DNA of 64,000 nucleotides from positions 9,786,563 through 9,850,562 of the forward strand of contig JASSKH010000014.1 of assembly GCA_031763025.1 (NCBI GenBank), written 5' to 3'. Within the stretch, counting starts at the first letter, position 1; every line of letters starts with the position of its first letter. Positions 1 to 12,250 of the stretch are shown piece after piece. Made by a program: the position numbers and the translations under genes. This DNA comes from Macrocystis pyrifera. Taxonomy: Eukaryota > Sar > Phaeophyceae > Laminariales > Laminariaceae. The notes beneath the pieces were generated by a model that did not search any database, was not told where the DNA came from, and was given only the letters and a program-made list of their open reading frames with translations.

Positions 1-14
1 ATCACGATACTAGT

Positions 15-117
15 ACGGGGGGGCATAGTAAATAGGACCAAATATTGTGGGTAAAAATATGTAAATATATAGGTTTTTATGTATACCGTAGGTCCTAATA
101 ACTATGGACCCCCGAAA
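15..117. mobile_element. Palindromic MITE family M1, copy 1
   Basis: About 105 bp with long terminal inverted repeats (CGGGGGGGCATAGTAAATAG at left, CTATGGACCCCCG at right) around an AT-rich centre with ATATATAGGTTTTTATGT. Non-coding. Thirteen loci in this window share this structure. Confidence 0.8.
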
Positions 118-580
118 CAGTGAGTATATACCTGGTATATATAATAGTCCACACGACCTCGTACGTTCGTTTTTTTTTCCTTCTTTTTTTTTTCTGTTTC
201 TGGACGGGTTTCCGCGGTCCCCATGTATCGGCAACATTCCATGCCAACAGGCGAGCCAAGAAACATGTAAAAATGATACGCACCGTTACAATATACAAAC
301 AGCTTAAAAATAAACAGTAAAACAAGCTCTCAGTTGTTTTTATTCGCTCTCCCGCTTTTAGTTGCGTGTTTTTTAGGGTCCGACTTTTGGTCCAGTTTTT
401 TTAAGTTGAAATTTCGAACCCCTTTGTTGCCTTCATCTGCTTTCTTCGTGAATCTGGAAGCATATGTGTTCGTATATAGCGGTTGAATGTTGGTCCTCAA
501 CTCGCTTGCTTATATAAGGTATCGTTTTCGAGGACAACAACTTGGAGTTAGTGTGGGATAACTTTTACAGCAGGTTTAAC

Positions 581-731
581 AAGAACACCCTACGAGTACG
601 ACCTACTACTCATATTAATATTTATATTGATAAAAAAAATTATCGTATCATATACCAAGAACACCCTACGAGCACGACCTACTACTCATATTAATATTTA
701 TATTGATAAAAAAATTATCGTATCATATACC
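581..731. repeat. 76-bp tandem duplication
   Basis: Two nearly identical 75-76-bp units start at AAGAACACCCTACGAG. They differ by one substitution and one A in a homopolymer, so the duplication is recent. Confidence 0.85.
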
Positions 732-1054
732 AGGTACCCGGTACCTGGTATATTCCTATAAAAATCATCACCACGTTTCAAGGTACGAATGAAGTCCTAC
801 CAGGTATTTCTGTACGTATCGTAAAAACAAAAAGTATTTTATATTTCCAAGTGCGATGTTATAAATGTTGTATATCAAATATTTTGATCCCGAAGTGTAG
901 TCGCGTGGTTGCATTTTGACCCCTAATAATGTGGTGTCGTTGTTGTAGACTACGCTGTACCAGATATATCCTATACTACTTACCTACCAGCATCGTGCTT
1001 TTTCTTTCCTTCTTTCTTTTTCTGTTTCCCTCCTCCCCCTATTCCCCCTTCACG

Positions 1055-1320
1055 ATGGCTGCAAAGGACGCCTCCACCGTTTCCTGTTCTCGACCGTTAC
1101 GAAAACCGCATCCACCCTTTTCTTTTCCCGACCGTTACAAACACCGCACCCATCGTTCCCTCTTCCCGTGCGTTACAAAAGCCGCCTCCACCTTTCCCTC
1201 TTACCGACCCTTGCAAATGACGCCTCCACCCTTCCCTATTCCCGATCGTCAGATACCACCTCCACCGTCCCCTCTTCCCGACCGTTACAAATACCGCCTC
1301 CACCCTTTCCTGTTCCCGAA
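1055..1320. repeat. Minisatellite, ~39-bp unit
   Basis: About seven degenerate units built on CGACCGTTACAAAxACCGCC and TCCACCCTTTCC. The same unit reappears at 1585-1712. Confidence 0.8.
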
Positions 1321-1376
1321 ACATAAATAAGCCCACCCTTCCACACCTTGGACTTATCATCGATTGCTACTTGCTG

Positions 1377-1575
1377 ATCTAGTCTTTCGGGGCAGATGGG
1401 TTCCTGAGATCTGTATGGTCTAGCTCATGTGACCGGATGGGAGCCGTATAAACTGCATGATCTCGAAGATGGTCCTTGATTTGGATCTGTACTATTCGGA
1501 TCCTGCACATATCATAACGGCAGGTCAGGATCTTGATGATCTACTGCATATAGTGACCTGCCCGACGTGTGCACC
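1377..1575. repeat. GATCT-family element, degenerate copy 1
   Basis: Keeps GATCTAG/GATCTG clusters and the end GCCCGACGTGTGC, but is shortened. Confidence 0.5.
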
Positions 1576-1584
1576 CGCCCTCTT

Positions 1585-1712
1585 CCTGACTGTTGCAAAT
1601 AACGCCTCAACCGTTCCCTCTTCCCGACCGTTACAGAGACCGCCTCCACCTTTCCTTGTTTCCGACCGTTCTAAATAACGCCTCCACTTCCCGACCGTTA
1701 CAACTAATGCCT
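1585..1712. repeat. Second block of the ~39-bp minisatellite
   Basis: Three to four units with the same CGACCGTTAC core as 1055-1320. The two blocks are separated by a degenerate GATCT-family element. Confidence 0.75.
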
Positions 1713-1729
1713 CCCACTCGCCACCAAAG

Positions 1730-1975
1730 GTATCACTCCCCGAGGCGACAAAGCGGAAGCAGGTGCTCTTGCCCCCAAGGATCATCATTCCAGACGCCGC
1801 CCTCTGCGAGGCATCGCCGTGCCACCAGCCTGACAACGGAATCACCTGCGTCCGCTCTCCGCGATGGCCCGGCTTCGGGGAGTGGGGGGCGGCGAGGGCT
1901 TGCAGCGACCAGGTCCGCCGAAGTTCAAGCGCAGGCTATGGAGGCGTTGCATCGACCGCCTCCTCTCAGAAGAAG
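1730..1975 (+). CDS. Possible isolated coding exon
   Basis: GC-rich compared with its surroundings, bounded by CCAAAG and the strong donor AGAAGAAG|gtgagc. One frame gives a Ser/Arg/Ala-rich peptide (TPPSARHRRATSLTTESPAS ... MEALHRPPPLRR) similar in style to the exons of genes A and B. A second frame is also open. No partner exon was found. Confidence 0.25.
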
Positions 1976-3569
1976 GTGAGCTTGTTACGTATTAGCAAAT
2001 ATGACACCCGTATGACGCCTTGACTGATGGCTCCTGACTGGCTCCCCTTGACCGGTCCCTGTACTAGTAGGCTTGTTTATCGTATAGGAGACCGAGTTTC
2101 GACCCTTTGACTGACCGTCCCTAACCGCCCCCTATACTAAAACTATCAGATTAAGGCCAACGCTAGGCGACCACGGTTTATTCAAGCCTTTGGCTGACCC
2201 GCCTCTGGGCACCCCCGCACACTAGAACGAAAATTGGTATGATACGGCGAAAAATGACCGGTTTACGATGGTATCATGACCATTTCTGGCGGTTGTTCTG
2301 GGGGCCGGCGGGTGTGGAGTGTAATGTTCTTGTGTGCGTGCGGTTATTCAAAGTTGTGTGTTACTTGCTCAGTGAGAAACCGTGAAATGGCGACCGACCA
2401 TATTGAAGTTGGTGCCTGGGGATCTGTCAATGCTGCTTTGAGCGGGCAATTCGCGAGGGAGGTGTTGGTGTTCGCGGTGAACGTGCGGCTGCTGTTCATG
2501 TTGCTCTTGCTGATGGTCTCACGTTATGGAGGATTAGCTCATTGCCATCATCTAGCCCGTAGCCACCATCCATCACATTATGTGTGTGGGTGCATAAAAA
2601 ATGGGCTTGCCCTCAGTACTAGTATTAATAATATTAATGGTAGGTGCTACAGCAGTAACACGCACCTGGTATATATACAGCAGTTGTATACTTTGATGCC
2701 TGGTAGTTAATATTCAGGGACGTGTGTTGCCGCAGATTAGAGATTAGAGTGCGAGGCGCGAAGCCACGTAACCTGTTGGTAATATCCGCAAAATGAGCAA
2801 CTGCGTGATGCCGCAGGCAAGAACCGCTACCTCAAAAGCCTGCAGTATGGGATTGATCGTATCGCTGTTGATATACCACCTTGTGATAATAGTACATGTA
2901 TATATGTGCGTATGTTAGACCTACATACCCCTTTGCATGCTTTGGTCGAAGTAGCACTACTACTGTGCTGTAGTACCGTACCAAGCTTGCAATGACGGGT
3001 TTTGAGGGCGAGATAAAAAATCGATGTCGCAGCTGAGGTGTTTTATTTTTATTTTTCAACTTCAAAATGTCAACCAGGCGTCCCCGGTGGTCTGTCAGTT
3101 ATGGTGAGCCTTCTACGTACTATAGTACTAAGGTCGATGTCGCGACTTCGGGTCCTCGCCAAGGGAACTTTTTGCTGTTGTTCAGAAATCGATGCGGAAA
3201 ACACTCATATCTACCGGAGGTGTATGCTCAATTCGACGCGAGTCGGCAAGGGAATGAAAACGCCCAACTCTTGTCTGTATAAAACTAAAGACACGCACCT
3301 TAGAGGAGAGGGGGGGGAAATCTCTGCTGTCATATCTGACCCCGGATCTGAGTTTCGGAAGGAAGGAAGCTCGAGAGAGCGTTGAAAAATAATAAACGGG
3401 ATGGACGTGTAAATACCGTACAACAGTCGTAGTCATATGACCACAGACCCGCCAAACGCCCGCGCAGAAGCTCATCAGACCGGCAGACCTCAACCTTGTA
3501 CCTGATACCTGGCACTTACTACTGTACTCGACTGTATAGTATAGTGATACCTGCCATAGACTGCAGTGG
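1976..3569. other. Spacer without recognisable genes
   Basis: AT/GC-mixed sequence with isolated TACCAGGTA-like words. Open frames of up to 144 codons have random-looking composition. No splice-supported exon was seen. Confidence 0.5.
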
Positions 3570-3905
3570 GGTATTTTTTTATTTATTTTTTTTCAACATC
3601 ACTTTGACTTTCCAGCGTAACTCGTAGGAAGTTTTACCCTCAGCGACCTTCTGGACAAGCCGTGGTCGCAGGTGTCGTCCCTTTTCCCCCCCCGGTACGT
3701 GCCTTTATTTTTTGTCGCGCATAGGGTTCAGCATTCCCACTGCTCGTCGATTTTGGTCGAATGTAGCTAACTCATGCTCTCGCGCTTTCCGCTAATCATT
3801 TTTTTTATGCAAGAAAAAGTCTCTACGAGCATGCACTCGGTGATATTCGAACGCACAAAATTGATCTTGATAGGCACGCGGACCACCTACCAAGCCACCG
3901 GGGAC
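3570..3905 (-). mobile_element. tRNA-derived SINE, copy 1
   Basis: On the minus strand the head has a box A (TGGCTTGGTAGG, plus 3886-3897) and a degenerate box B (GCGTTCGAATATC), followed by a body of about 230 bp and an A/T-rich tail (plus T-run 3574-3596). The body matches the copies at 19053 and 53403. Confidence 0.8.
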
Positions 3906-4244
3906 TGTGGTATGTACTCATTTTAAGATCGTCCGCTTCAAGACTTTTCGGGAGATACAATCAGCTAAATCGGCAAGTCACGAAGAAAACCTGGATACAA
4001 CCGGTTTGCCCCCTGTCCCCCACACCCGGTCTTCCACGGGAGAAAAAATCGCCGGTACACCTATATAAAAGTGTCAAATCGCTTTCGGATTCACCCTTTG
4101 TGCCTTGCGGGGGCGTGGGGACCGACCTCAGCGGACGTTCAACTCTGATGAGCTATCAAGTCGTGTATAAACGCGGTCCCAGGCAAATATTTGTTCAGTC
4201 GGATTGGAAGATGGAAAAGGTCGCTTTCTGCTCCACTATGGGAC

Positions 4245-4545
4245 TGCTTGGACAGCTCATGATCTATCTATCTGATCTATCTACAGTAGATGATCTAGTT
4301 CCTCACCTGCCATTGTGAGAAGTTGTGCAGGATCTGCCTTACAGGGCAGATCTAACCCAGGAAAACATGCGCTAGATAATGTGCATTACGCGGGTCCCAC
4401 CCGGCAACATGAAGTCAGGTAGATGATATAGATCATACAAATCAGGAATCTATCTATCTGCCCTGGAATATTTAGATAATGAACTGTGGGAGCGATCTGT
4501 CTGATCTGTTGATAGTCTGTCCGCGGTGTGCAGCTACTTATTCGA
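4245..4545. repeat. GATCT-family element, copy 2
   Basis: A reference copy of about 300 bp. It opens with ATCTATCTGATCTATCTACA, then GTTGTGCAGGATCTG, CCAGGAAAACATGCGCTAGA, GGTCCCACCCGGCAACATGA, CTGCCCTGGAATATTTAGA and the end CCGCGGTGTGCAGC. Non-coding, with imperfect internal dyads. Confidence 0.75.
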
Positions 4546-5384
4546 CGGGGTGAGTCTGGATACTTTCCGTGTCGTCCGTAGGATCTCGTTTGTTTTTTTT
4601 TTTCTTGTGATTTTTTGGGAGGCTTTTGGTACCAGGAGGTGAGGGCAGCCAAACATCAGTTGAAGACTGCTTCGTGTCCTGCTCGCGGGTTCTAGGAGGT
4701 GCACTGCACCCTTCAGCTGCTGATCTTAAGCTCAGTTGTCTTCGTCGCGCCTTTTCGACGAGTCCAGCGTTCGTTCGGCGCCTCACCTGGTTCATCATCG
4801 CGGTTTTGGCGTTGGACTTTGTCGAGAGTCGCAGCAGCTGTGTAGCACGCAACTGCTGCTGCCGTTGGATGATGGTATGCGCTGCTGCCGGGCGGAGGCA
4901 GAGATGGTGTGCCACGCTGACTGGCTGTGAGCAGCAGCAGCAGTCAAGCTGGCATCGGAGCTGTTGTCGGATCGTGTGTTTCGTGGGGTGGTGAGAGATG
5001 CTGTGGGCTGCAAAAACGTTTTCATTCGAGCAATCCGATGCACGCATCCCGTCGCAAAGTCGTTTTTGGTGCGCGGATCGGATTGCTCGACGAAAAGTTG
5101 GGATCGCAAAAGCTTTTGTTCAACTGCATATTTGGTACGTACGAACCGCCTCGGATGGGAAATCGCCCATTGCGATCCGCCGATCCGACTGCTTAGGCAG
5201 TGGCCACCCATTCGCGCGCACGACATTATACCCCGATTTAAGACCGATTTTTTAATCTTATCCCAGAATTAGACTACTGCTGTATTATTAATATTGATAA
5301 TAACATAGTCTTGCGGCCGGATGAGACAAAACACAGAAATCAAGCCCTTTCAACAGGGATGTCGCGAGGTGGTCGTGAAGCGGG
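4546..5384. other. Spacer with open frames on both strands
   Basis: Both strands stay open for over 100 codons around 4630-5050 (Cys/Trp-rich on plus, Gln/Ser/Arg-rich on minus). Neither has convincing splice sites or a recognised domain. A short imperfect dyad (GAGCAATCCGAT with ATCGGATTGCTC) lies at 5027-5090. Confidence 0.4.
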
Positions 5385-5998
5385 TGTGTGTGTGTGTTCT
5401 TCACATTAAACCGTTCTTCTACTCGTCGACATCCAGCAAGCCCAGTGTCCGTGCTGATTCTTCACCCTAGAAAGATACGAGCTCTGTGGTCACAGACTAC
5501 GACACAGAGATAACACACCGTAATGCATTAATAGCCTACGCAATACCATGCCTTCACACAAGGTGCGGCCGACACAACATACATACATACGCCAGCAACC
5601 AAAATACACCATAAAGAAAGAGAAGCAGCGAAGAAACCAAACCGAAAAAGAAAAGGAGAAGAATCCTTAATAAATAAATAAAATGGGAAGCCAAAGCTCA
5701 GACACATACTTACCCCGAGCATGAGCCAAAAGGGACGTGCAAGGGGGAAAAAACGGGAAGGAAAAAGAGAAATATGCATCCCGGTATCCCGGTGAACACT
5801 TAACGAAGTAAAAAGAGAAAGGACGAATGGCCCAAAATACGCTCGTCACCCACGCACAATGTAGTACTTCTTTCATAAGGATAAGAAGGGGAAAATATCG
5901 GAAAATGTTAAGTCATGGATAAAAATCAAAGCACCAAGCCAATACATACTCGACGAGTAGAAGAACGGTTTAATGTGAAGAACACACACACACACACA
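5385..5998. mobile_element. TIR element of ~615 bp
   Basis: Ends are inverted copies of about 48 bp: (GT)n-TTCTTCACATTAAACCGTTC-TTCTACTCGTCGA at left and its complement at 5950-5998. The interior is A-rich and has no convincing coding sequence. A solo end lies at 7438-7483. It looks like a non-autonomous DNA transposon. Confidence 0.65.
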
Positions 5999-6354
5999 TA
6001 CCCTGCTGCTGTCGTCCTCGTATTTATCATATTATATCATGTTGTATCATGCTATTTCATACGTATACCATGTACCGGTATTCTCTAACATACGTATCTC
6101 TAACTCTCAGCAGTCCTAAACAACAATACGCCGATACGTGGCTTTTCACCCGAAATTAGGATTTTTTGCGTAATATGTATAATTATTAAAAAATAGACCA
6201 GTGTATACGGCGAGATTTTTAGATGGTACGTATGTATGTATATATATAAAAATGAAGTCATATTCGTATACACTGTGTGTGTGTACACGTGTACACTTAG
6301 GTGATATATACTCGTACTCGTATCATACCAGGTATATATTATATACTGCTTCAC

Positions 6355-6446
6355 CCCTTTAGAACCGCAGTCCCGGTTTGGGGACAAACTAGTCAAATTC
6401 CAAGTAGTTTGTTCCCAAAACGGGACTGCAGTACTAAAAGGGTTAA
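6355..6446. repeat. Hairpin family H2, copy 1
   Basis: About 90-bp dyad: GCAGTCCCGGTTTGGGGACA ... TTGTTCCCAAAACGGGACTG around CCAAGTAGTTTG. Related copies are at 13498, 19503, 19765 and 39496. Confidence 0.75.
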
Positions 6447-6963
6447 AAGTATTTTACGTACAACTATACAGCCCGGATAGAGCAAGAGTACGTACGTACG
6501 AGTCATGAACACAATAGGTGGACACGTGCGGAGAAAATTCTTCCTAGCTGAGCAGAATATATGTGACACGATATTTGATACGTCGAGCTCTTTTCATTTT
6601 TTTTTTCTTACATCAGAAGTTATATTACGATGGGACTGTTTGTGGTCTTGTATTTCTCGTCCGAGTTGTTGCTTTAGAAAATTAGCAGAAAAATTATGGG
6701 GTACGATCTCCTTTATGTTACCCGCGGTCACGAGGCACAAGTATGGTACATTCATTACTATGCTAGTCTCGAGTTCAAATCCTACTGCCGTGGCGAGATT
6801 TTGACCAAATTAGCAAAAAATAATTAAATCAACTGCTGGTGAGAGCGCATAGCGTGGTATAGGCGCGCGAGGGAAGAAGGGGCTGGAGTATTTTCGGGAC
6901 AAGAAGCAAGGCACGAACTGCTAGGCTGTGGTGGGGAGGGGAGAGGAGAGTCTGCTGTGTGAC

Positions 6964-7069
6964 CCGTGTCCATAGTTAACGGGACCAAATTTTGTTAGTA
7001 AAAATAGGTACATATATAGGTTTTTATGTATTACATAAGTCCTATTAACTATGGACCCCCGTAATAGTG
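6964..7069. mobile_element. MITE M1, copy 2
   Basis: Same inverted ends (CCATAGTTAACGGGACC and CTATTAACTATGGACCCCC). The left end has lost its G-run. Confidence 0.8.
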
Positions 7070-7437
7070 TTGATATAAAGGAAGGAGGAATAAATAACAT
7101 GGGGAGAAGATATTAAAGGGGATGGACAAAACAAATATAAATAAATACCTGGCATGTGAGAACTGTCTGTCTGTCTGTCTGTCCATGACTTCTGTTTGTT
7201 GGTTTATCCCTCCGAACATATTATATTTCATGAATTATGTGATATCTGTAGACTCCTTGCGCTTCTTGGTGACCTCGAGCTTAGATTATGGAAACGAACT
7301 ATTGATACAAACGTATACTACGGGGGCGTGATGTGAGATATATATAGATGTAAGTATCAACATGTAATTTGCAACATAATTTACTCAGCTCAGGTCCTAC
7401 CTGGTACGTGCAATTGCATAATATTTACGTACAGGAT

Positions 7438-7483
7438 GTCGACGAGTAGAAGAACGGTTTAATGTGAAGAACACACACACAGG
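7438..7483. mobile_element. Solo terminal repeat of the 615-bp TIR element
   Basis: GTCGACGAGTAGAAGAACGG, then TTTAATGTGAAGAACACACA, identical to the right end at 5950-5998. Confidence 0.75.
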
Positions 7484-7756
7484 CTGCTTCAACCAAAACG
7501 CCTGAAATTGTGCTGTTAGTTAGTACTACTTAGTAGTTGTAGTGTCGCCACCACAATCACAGGCCTTCAAAAACGTCAACAATGGTCAGGCGCCCCCTAG
7601 GAAAAAAACGTACCAGGTCGTGCGTAGTATTTTTCGAATTTTATTTGCTGAACTCGTTGGTTCCACGTACCCCAAGGCACGCCTGCAAAAGGTTTCGCGC
7701 AATTTTTTGCAGCTCTGGCTGCGATCAACGAGTAAAATTTAGCGCCTAAAATCGAT

Positions 7757-8205
7757 GGTGTGTGTTCTTGTGTTCTTGGTTCTTACTACCCGTCGCCATC
7801 GAGCGCAACCAGCAGTGTCCTTGCCGATTCTCCAATCCTATTGTTAATGACAGAGATATACTGCGGGGGGGGCCACGACGGTTTGTTTCTTACATATTTT
7901 TTCTCGTTTTTTTTGCTTTTTCGATTTGTCTTGTTTGTTTTTGTTTTTTTTTCGTTGTTTCGTTTCGTTTCCGTATTTCATAGAACGCGTATGTAGTGCC
8001 TGTCGTATCCAGTATTATGACATGGCATTGCCTTGCCCACTGCTGTGTTGTTACTGCATACATACGTGGCAACGTAGTATCTCTGTGGCGTAGCTTTGTG
8101 ACCACAGAAAACTTGTATCTCTTCTATTATTAATAATAGGATTGAAGAATCGGCACGGACACTGGTTGTGCTGGATATCGACGGGTAGAAAGAACGAAGA
8201 AAAAC
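7757..8205. mobile_element. Related TIR element of ~450 bp
   Basis: Left arm 7780-7850 (TACTACCCGTCGCCATCGAG ... AGTGTCCTTGCCGATTCTCC) is the imperfect inverse of 8141-8203. The same subsequence occurs inside the first TIR element at 5424-5470, so the two are one family. A T-rich interior is present and no gene was seen. Confidence 0.65.
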
Positions 8206-8934
8206 AAAAACAACAACGACAAGCAGAGTAGACTGCTGTCTTGTACTATTAATAATATTAATAGCGTAGTCCCATATTCATCGCAGTGAATAGATACGAC
8301 AAATACACTTCCTGTAAAAGAGAAAAATCGAAAAAAAATGAGAGGAAAACTAATCGTACACTGAAACAAGGCAGCTACGAACGCAAATTATACCTGGTAC
8401 ATGTTTTCCGCACATAGCCCAAATGTTCACACGCCGTTTTGTTGTGTTTAAAGATAGATTCTGGTCGTCCTATACTTCGCACACGAGTTCTGTGCGCCCA
8501 CGTCGATCCTTTATCGAACGGTGTTTTTTTTGTTTTTTTTTTCGTCGGGAATTTGGGAAAATGTCGCAATAAAATACCAAGTATCTGGCGAAAAAACAAG
8601 AGAGGAACAATACGAACACGGTTCGTTAACGGCTTGACAGTTATAGTGCGTAGCATTACAGGGACTCACTTGTAGAATACGTGTGCAAGTTTTTCAGGAT
8701 GTATCTCCCAGAAAACGGCGTGTAAGACCTGTGCCAATGGAAACGCGAAGTCCAAAAGTTTTCTTTCAAGAATATTGCTTTAAAAAAAAAGCGGAAAATA
8801 TCCTCGTACCGCCGCTGTGGGAAAAAAGGGAAAACATGTTTGATTTTTTTTTCTTCTTTTTTTTCTAACGGCTGCACCGGCGCAATTTGTTTTCTCTCGT
8901 TGCAAATTGTCAACATGCTGATAAAAATCAGCTC

Positions 8935-9380
8935 GTGCGACGATAGATGCATCTCGATATAGACTCAGCCCACGTCCAACCCGCTTGGTGTCGGGCGAGT
9001 CCAAGGAGTATAGATGACGGCATCGAAGATAGAAAGTGGATACATGCTCTAGGGGGCGAGAGCTTGCCGGCGGCGTCCTGCGGTAGCCTTCGAAACCCGA
9101 AAAAAAACTGTTTTTTGCCATTCGAGACCGATCGAGAATTTTCGTCTTCTGTTGTGTACACACCAGCGGCTAATTGTTTTTTATCGTACACCTGGCCAGC
9201 GCCCGCCACACGTCACTGGCCATTGTTTGAAGACGGTGAGCCAAGGGTGTGTCGGAGCCCCTAACGAGCGCACTCCGTTCAGAATTCATGACGCAATCGT
9301 TGGTTTTGTCGATCGATGTCTGTCGAGGACTCGGAATCTCGCCGCTTCGAACCAAAGATCGGCCTGAGTTTTTCTCAAGC
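8935..9380 (+). repeat. Dispersed repeat R2, copy 1
   Basis: Shares several blocks, inverted, with 32100-32540: CCAACCCGCTTGGTGTC, CTAGGGGGCGAGAGC, and TTGTCGATCGATGTCTGTCG. It may be a transposon fragment; no domain was recognised. Confidence 0.6.
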
Positions 9381-9582
9381 CGATCTTGGCCCAACATCGG
9401 CCCCAGATTTGCTTTTTTTCGGGCTTTTCCAAAACTTTTTTTTTTTTTCTGAACGTGCCCATAGGAAGCGTGTTCTATTTTTTTTGGCGGATATCTTTGG
9501 AATTCAAACCTTTTTATTGATACTTCGCTTTCCCATTGGGATAGGTCTAACTCCCGACTTTTTTTTTTTTTCTTCACACCTG

Positions 9583-9870
9583 ATAGATCAGATAGATCAG
9601 ATAAAGCAGATATATCATCTACAGATAGATCAGATAGATTATAACCTGTCGTTACGAGACGTTGTGCAGGATCTGCAGAGTACACACCCAACCCAACCCA
9701 GGAATCGTGTGCTAGGCCATGCAGATTATGCGCCCCCCACGCAGTACCATGGGCCTGATCATGCGGGTGTACGTATCATGCAGATCAGCATTGAATCTAT
9801 CTGCCCTGGAAGATCTAGATCATGAACTGCTGTGGGAATCGATTATCTGCCCAAGGTGTGAAATATGTTC
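9583..9870. repeat. GATCT-family element, copy 3
   Basis: Same block order as the copy at 4245, ending CCCAAGGTGTGAA. Confidence 0.75.
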
Positions 9871-10073
9871 AGCCTGAACCGGGTCGCACGCACCAGGTAT
9901 TTCGTTTTCGTTTTCGTTTTTGTTTATTAATAGTGTTGCACTGATGCATACCTGGTATATATATATACTTGTATATGTATGTTGCCTGGCCACAACATCG
10001 TCATGTGTAAAAGTGCAGCCCTGTTGTGTACCAGGTACGATTCGTACGACAATAGGTATGGTATGAGACTATT

Positions 10074-10186
10074 ATTACGGGGGTCCATAGTTAGTAGGAC
10101 CTATGTTACACATAAAAACCTACCAGGTATATATTTACCTATTTTTTTCCAACACTTGGTCCTATTTACTATGGTCCCCCGTATTT
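10074..10186. mobile_element. MITE M1, copy 3
   Basis: Inverse orientation of the centre relative to copy 1. The centre carries a TACCAGGTA insertion. Confidence 0.8.
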
Positions 10187-10449
10187 ATAATGTCATGATA
10201 CAGCAGTATACTGCTGTACGAGTAGGTCGTTGTCTAGTATCAAACGTAAGGTCCCATGTCCCATTCTGGCACCAGGCGCTGTGTGTTAGTGCTTCCGACC
10301 TGCATTTCGCCAAGTATTGGAATCCACGAATCACGAAATTCTGGTTCGTTCGACAATGCCGCTCAAAAGGTTGGAACGGTTCGTACCCTCGCGGGCCACG
10401 ATTGACGAAATACGAAAGACGAGAAGAGCCCCAAGTTAAGCCAAATATT

Positions 10450-11110
10450 ATGTCTCTTGAAATACGAGTCCTGCTATGCGTATCGTGGGTGCTGTAGGTG
10501 CTGTGGGGTGTTTCGCCGGAGGTGTGTGTCGTGAAATCGTGATATTTTTGAGCTTCGGGTTAAGGGGTGGAGCTGCTTCACGATACTTGAGTTTTTTCGC
10601 CACCTCAACTGCAGCAGCAGCAGCAGCTGTCAAGAGAGGCCAGTGTTGTCGCTCGCTCCATCTACCCCCCGCGAATCAATGCTATCGATACAAATAAACG
10701 ATAGTCATGTTGATCAATGCTCCATGTTCATGAACGCTGTTGATCGAAATCGATGCTCTTCCTATGGCTACTGCTACCTCAACAGCAGCAGCAGCAGCAG
10801 CTGTCAAGAGAGGCCAGGGTTGTCTCTCGCTCCATATACCCCCCGCGAATCAATGCTATCGATAAAAATCAATGATAGCCATGTTGATCAATGCTCCATG
10901 TTCATGAATGCTGTTGATCGGAATCAACGCTCTTCCTATGGCTACTGCTACTACATACCTGGTATTGCTATGGCGACTACTCCTGCTGTTGCTACTGCTG
11001 CTGCTACTGCTGCTACTTGTGATGCCTTCGCGGGGAAGCGAGTGATGCACATCACTACGACGACACCCCTGTACTCAGCAGGAGCTCGGAACCAGCATCG
11101 CTGTATGTAG
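10450..11110. other. Spacer with a repeated ~200-bp CAG-containing segment
   Basis: CCTCAACTGCAGCAGCAGCA through GTTGATCAATGCTCCATGTT occurs twice (about 10599-10760 and 10780-10930), nearly identical. It gives a plus frame of 155 codons that is simply the repeat translated. Confidence 0.6.
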
Positions 11111-11289
11111 CACCCGGCTAGGTGGAAGGACCCAAGTTCAATACCAAAGAGAGAAACAGAGTGTCAGTATTGCGCCATAGTGGGTGACGTCCCCAGAGCG
11201 GTTGTAATGTTGCCACATACCGCTGTCGCCATTGTCGTGGGTGTTTTGTGGTACAGTAGTACACGGCTTCTCGTATATTCTCGTGCGAT

Positions 11290-11500
11290 GGCGCGAGTGG
11301 GCAAGCCGAGTAGCCTCTGCAGAGTAACGTGTATCACAGGGGTGATGAGATAACACATCCCCTGGCCCGAATATCCGAGCCGAGTTTATCGAAAACCCAG
11401 GGGGGTACGCACAGCGAAAATGGCGACTCACACAAGATATTCATTTCCCGCAGACGCGTCGCTCGGCGTATTCACGTTTCTCCCGTTGGTCGAGAAAATT
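11290..11500. repeat. Dispersed repeat R1, copy 1
   Basis: GGGGTGATGAGATAACACATCCCCTGG ends early in the copy and GACGCGTCGCTCGGCGTATT near its end. The same blocks in the same order occur at 20590-20800. A weaker match may exist at 16000-16210. Confidence 0.6.
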
Positions 11501-11582
11501 ATATGTGGCCCATTGTTTACATGGTACAGCTCTACAGTAGTAGTGTTGTATTCATACCTGGTACGTACCGAGTAAAATAGCG

Positions 11583-11672
11583 CTGCTCTGGGCGTAAATG
11601 TAAGAACCAGTAGGTCTTCGGGTTAATGTGTAAAATTTTGTTATATTTCCGGCCAGAGTGGTACTTGGCACA
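11583..11672. repeat. Hairpin family H3, copy 1
   Basis: CTGCTCTGGGCGTAAATGTA and TATTTCCGGCCAGAGTGGTA form imperfect inverted ends. Confidence 0.65.
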
Positions 11673-11866
11673 TATATACCGGTAGTAGGTCGTATAGTAC
11701 GACAGGCTTAAAAACGGAGCACAGCGGTATATTGGTGATACATTGATGGATTGATAGATTGATGGATTGATCAACTCCGTACATAGTTAACTAGTTAACA
11801 AATCTTTTTTTTTTTTTTTTTTTTTCCCTTCCCTCTCTCCGGGCCGGTTCCTTCTCAAAAATTGTT

Positions 11867-11868
<2 letters not shown>

Positions 11869-11907
<39 letters not shown>
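11869..11907. repeat. Poly-C tract of 39
   Basis: 39 consecutive C, preceded by a T22 run (about 11804-11825). One of more than ten poly-C/poly-G tracts of 14 or more bases in the window. Confidence 0.95.
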
Positions 11908-12031
11908 TAGCGTTTTCTTCCGCATCATCGTTTATCCTCATCGTTTCTCATTCTCGTCATCAATTCTCGTCACCAACAGCCTGTCATCATCAGGATGATA
12001 GCCATCTTGGTCTTCGTCGTTGCTGCTGGTG

Positions 12032-12250
12032 CTACTGTACATATCGTGTGGAAGTTTCAGCATTCCAGCGCGCGCGGTTCCTCTCGCGCTTGCCCTTGGA
12101 CTCTTTGGTGGGAAGCATGGAGGCTCCCTTCGCAGCTGCTGTGGCGGTAGGGCGGCGCCGGGCCTCGCGAAGAACACCGTCGAAACCCGTGTCCTTGTGC
12201 TCTTGATCGTCGTCGTTGCGGTTTTCAGTAGCGATTTTGATTGATTTCAT
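12032..12250 (-). CDS. Possible small charged protein or gene fragment
   Basis: ATG at 12250 opens 72 codons: MKSIKIATENRNDDDQEHKD, DTGFDGVLREARRRPTATAA, KESKGKRERNRARWNAETST, then a stop. An overlapping frame continues as an acidic stretch (SSTSSNDEDQDGYHPDDD) to 11938, so a frameshift or intron may hide a longer product. It has mixed, non-repetitive composition, unlike neighbouring spacers. The family was not recognised. Confidence 0.3.
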   Translation of the reverse strand: MKSIKIATENRNDDDQEHKDTGFDGVLREARRRPTATAAAKGASMLPTKESKGKRERNRARWNAETSTRYVQ

